A stretch of 47,465 nt of DNA, taken from positions 8,002 through 55,466 of the forward strand of contig NZ_LUTV01000004.1 of NCBI RefSeq assembly GCF_001646945.1. Direction: 5' to 3'. The DNA comes from Endozoicomonas ascidiicola (GTDB taxonomy: Bacteria; Pseudomonadota; Gammaproteobacteria; Pseudomonadales; Endozoicomonadaceae). Under the pieces are notes generated by a model, which saw only the letters and a program-made list of their open reading frames with translations, did no database searches and was not told the origin of the DNA. The position numbers and the translations under genes were made by a program. Below, piece after piece: positions 46,268 to 47,465 of the stretch (positions are counted from its first letter, which is position 1; every line of letters begins with the position of its first letter).

Positions 46268-46300
46268 ATGCCCGAGTTCCCTCACCTCTATCAAAAAGGA
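46268..46300 (+). promoter_or_regulatory. Possible preQ1-I-like riboswitch before yhhQ
   Basis: Just before yhhQ, the leader has GAG-TTC-CCTC-AC-CTC-TAT followed by CAAAAAGGA. This follows the order of preQ1-I aptamers: short stem, loop with TTC and AC, then an A-rich tail; the ribosome site AAGGA lies in the tail as in translation-controlling examples. The P1 stem is only about 3 bp (GAG/CTC) and the pseudoknot is not clear, so the call is tentative. yhhQ is a known target of this riboswitch class. Confidence 0.35.
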
Positions 46301-46306
46301 TTTGTA

Positions 46307-46966
46307 ATGCTAACCAGCACTCGCAATCTGAACATTTTATTTTTACTGTCGTTATTCCACGTTATTACGATTACCGCCAGTAACTATCTCGTACAAATTC
46401 CATTTCAGTTCCTTGGAATGCACACCACTTGGGGCGCGTTTACCTTCCCGTTTATCTTCCTGGCGACAGATTTGACGGTTCGCATTTATGGTTCTGAGCA
46501 AGCTCGGCGAATTATTTTCCTCTCTATGTTCCCCGGACTGCTGATCTCTTATGTGGTTTCCGTTCTGTTTGTTGAAGGCAGTTTTATGGGGCTGGGAAGT
46601 CTTGCAGAGTTTAATGTGTTTGTTGCCCGCATAGCAGTGGCCAGTTTTGCCGCTTACCTGATTGGGCAGGTGATGGACATCACGGTTTTTAACCGCCTGC
46701 GTCAAAATGCCGTTTGGTGGGTGGCGCCCGCCTGCTCTACCGTTGCCGGTAACTTTATCGATACTTTGAGCTTCTTCAGCTTGGCTTTTGCAGGTTCGGC
46801 TGATCCGTTTATGGCTGAGCATTGGATGGAAATTGCGTTGGTTGACTATGGCTATAAGCTAGCAATCAGTATGCTGTTCTTCCTGCCAATGTACGGTATT
46901 TTGCTGAACTTTTTGGTCAATAAACTGAAAATGCCCATTAATATGTCAGCCCAACAAACTGCTTAA
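46307..46966 (+). CDS. yhhQ: Queuosine precursor transporter
   Basis: 219 residues from ATG at 46307, with AAAAGGA 6 bp upstream; earlier in-frame codons are not conserved. Six to seven membrane helices and the family blocks 'GAFTFPFIFLATDLTVRIYG', 'ARRIIFLSMFPGLLISY', 'RIAVASFAAYLIGQVMDI' and 'STVAGNFIDTLSFFSLAF' identify YhhQ (DUF165), the inner-membrane importer of preQ0/preQ1 for tRNA queuosine. Queuosine genes are not adjacent. A strong terminator follows. Confidence 0.93.
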   Translation: MLTSTRNLNILFLLSLFHVITITASNYLVQIPFQFLGMHTTWGAFTFPFIFLATDLTVRIYGSEQARRIIFLSMFPGLLISYVVSVLFVEGSFMGLGSLAEFNVFVARIAVASFAAYLIGQVMDITVFNRLRQNAVWWVAPACSTVAGNFIDTLSFFSLAFAGSADPFMAEHWMEIALVDYGYKLAISMLFFLPMYGILLNFLVNKLKMPINMSAQQTA

Positions 46967-46969
46967 TTT

Positions 46970-46995
46970 AAAAAGCCCCTGAAAAGGGGCTTTTT
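46970..46995 (+). terminator. Intrinsic terminator of yhhQ
   Basis: An 11-bp stem (AAAAAGCCCCT with AGGGGCTTTTT), GAAA tetraloop, 3 bp after the yhhQ stop. Confidence 0.92.
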
Positions 46996-47085
46996 AATAC
47001 TGAATCCCTGCTAACTTTTATCACCATTAGCTGTTTGACAACTTTACGTTAATTCTGGCGCTCTCTTCAACGCAAAATCTTATGT

Positions 47086-47265
47086 CTATCTCAACCTTAC
47101 TTTCTCAAGGCTATTAAATAGTATGGCCTTATCTTTATCCGTAATGTGTTCAATATTGATAGCTTTGAAGAACTCATGCTGAAGATGACCATCAATTGTT
47201 TGCCCTGAATCCAGATATGCTTTCAGCTTCATCAATATTTCTTTATCTATCTTCAGTAATTCCAG
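47086..47265 (-). pseudogene. 3' fragment of a gene cut by the ISAs1 element
   Basis: A minus-strand frame of 59 codons ends at 47086-47088 and reads, near its end, HEFFKAINIEHITDKDKAIL then FNSLEKVRLR. The frame runs back exactly to the putative IS end at about 47263 and meets a stop at 47269-47271, within the element, so the upstream part of the gene should lie beyond the IS. I do not recognise the protein; it is helical and charged. Confidence 0.5.
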
Positions 47266-47465
47266 GGCTTACGCATCAACTAGGTACTAAAGTTCCTTAT
47301 TATTTTCAGTAACCAATTTGAATAATACTGTATCTGTCGCTTAGATAGTGTATCGGTTCAGAGATGTTCGCTATGCAAACTCTACAACAGAATACACTGG
47401 TTACCTATATCGATACTGTACCGGATCCCCGCTGTGAAGGAATGTGCATACATAACTTTATAGAT
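47263..47465 (+). mobile_element. ISAs1-family insertion sequence, left end (partial)
   Basis: The element seems to begin at CAGGGCTTACGCATCAAC (47263), a typical ISAs1-type terminal sequence, and runs off the window. It contains the start of its transposase gene from 47364 or 47373. The other end and target duplication are not visible. Confidence 0.6.
47364..47465 (+). CDS. ISAs1-family transposase, N-terminal end (partial)
   Basis: 34 codons from ATG at 47364 (or 47373), truncated by the window edge: LVTYIDTVPDPRCEGMCIHN. The DPR...H block is the start of the DDE_Tnp_1-associated domain that opens ISAs1/H-repeat transposases, where it reads DPR...(x)...H.L.(D/E)IL. The DDE catalytic core lies outside the window. 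Confidence 0.7.
   Translation, partial: MFAMQTLQQNTLVTYIDTVPDPRCEGMCIHNFID

Noticed and set aside
46352-46822. 156-codon minus-strand frame
   Set aside because: Shadow of yhhQ with a very basic, implausible composition.

Overview
This window is chromosomal DNA from a Gram-negative gammaproteobacterium. Evidence includes ubiquinone genes (ubiC, ubiA), PhoB/PhoR, an Slt-type lytic transglycosylase, the ycjX/ycjF pair, the yeaG-yeaH-ycgB set and an E. coli-like potGHI set. The long ispG, ERIC-like palindromes, insertion-sequence edges and a eukaryotic-type Deltex C-terminal domain point to an Endozoicomonas-like marine, host-associated bacterium; that assignment is inference. Both ends of the window lie inside transposase genes (IS630 type at the left, ISAs1 type at the right), so it may be a contig bounded by repeats.

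Layout. 1-2.5 kb: IS remnant, tRNA-Thr and two identical tRNA-Leu genes with near-consensus promoters, a tRNA-derived repeat, and a gene-free stretch that on the minus strand folds into serial hairpins with AGGAA-type loops, read here as a CsrB/RsmZ-type regulatory RNA. 2.5-3.8 kb: SCP2-like protein, HU, rubredoxin. 3.8-8.6 kb: a complete BMP-family ABC importer, probably for nucleosides or purines. 8.7-11 kb: ubiC, a convergent DUF3050 gene and ubiA. 11.3-14 kb: phoB-phoR and an H-NS-like gene. 14.3-19.1 kb: minus-strand prkA-yeaH-spoVR stress operon. 19.4-23.7 kb: minus-strand leucine dehydrogenase plus branched-chain 2-oxoacid dehydrogenase E1alpha, E1beta and E2, a catabolic route from branched-chain amino acids to acyl-CoA. 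24-25 kb: PilZ and Lrp-type regulators and an ERIC-like element. 25.3-28.7 kb: potG-potH-potI preceded by a leader that can form mutually exclusive antiterminator and terminator structures.

28.8-37 kb: an AT-rich gene with a bacterial Deltex C-terminal domain, alr, the ycjF-ycjX cluster, a large unrecognised gene and a YSC84-like protein. 37-43.7 kb: a divergent KpsF/GutQ-type SIS-CBS protein, a Rieske protein, a short orphan RelB/DinJ-like antitoxin, slt, ispG and an MFS transporter. 43.7-47.4 kb: a penicillin-acylase-family gene whose signal anchor is out of frame at a run of ten A, yhhQ with a possible preQ1-type leader, and a gene fragment cut by an ISAs1 element.

The strongest leads are the predicted Csr/Rsm RNA (1762-1960), the bacterial Deltex C-terminal domain protein (28766-29455), the potG leader (25392-25574) and the homopolymer frameshift at 46062-46071.
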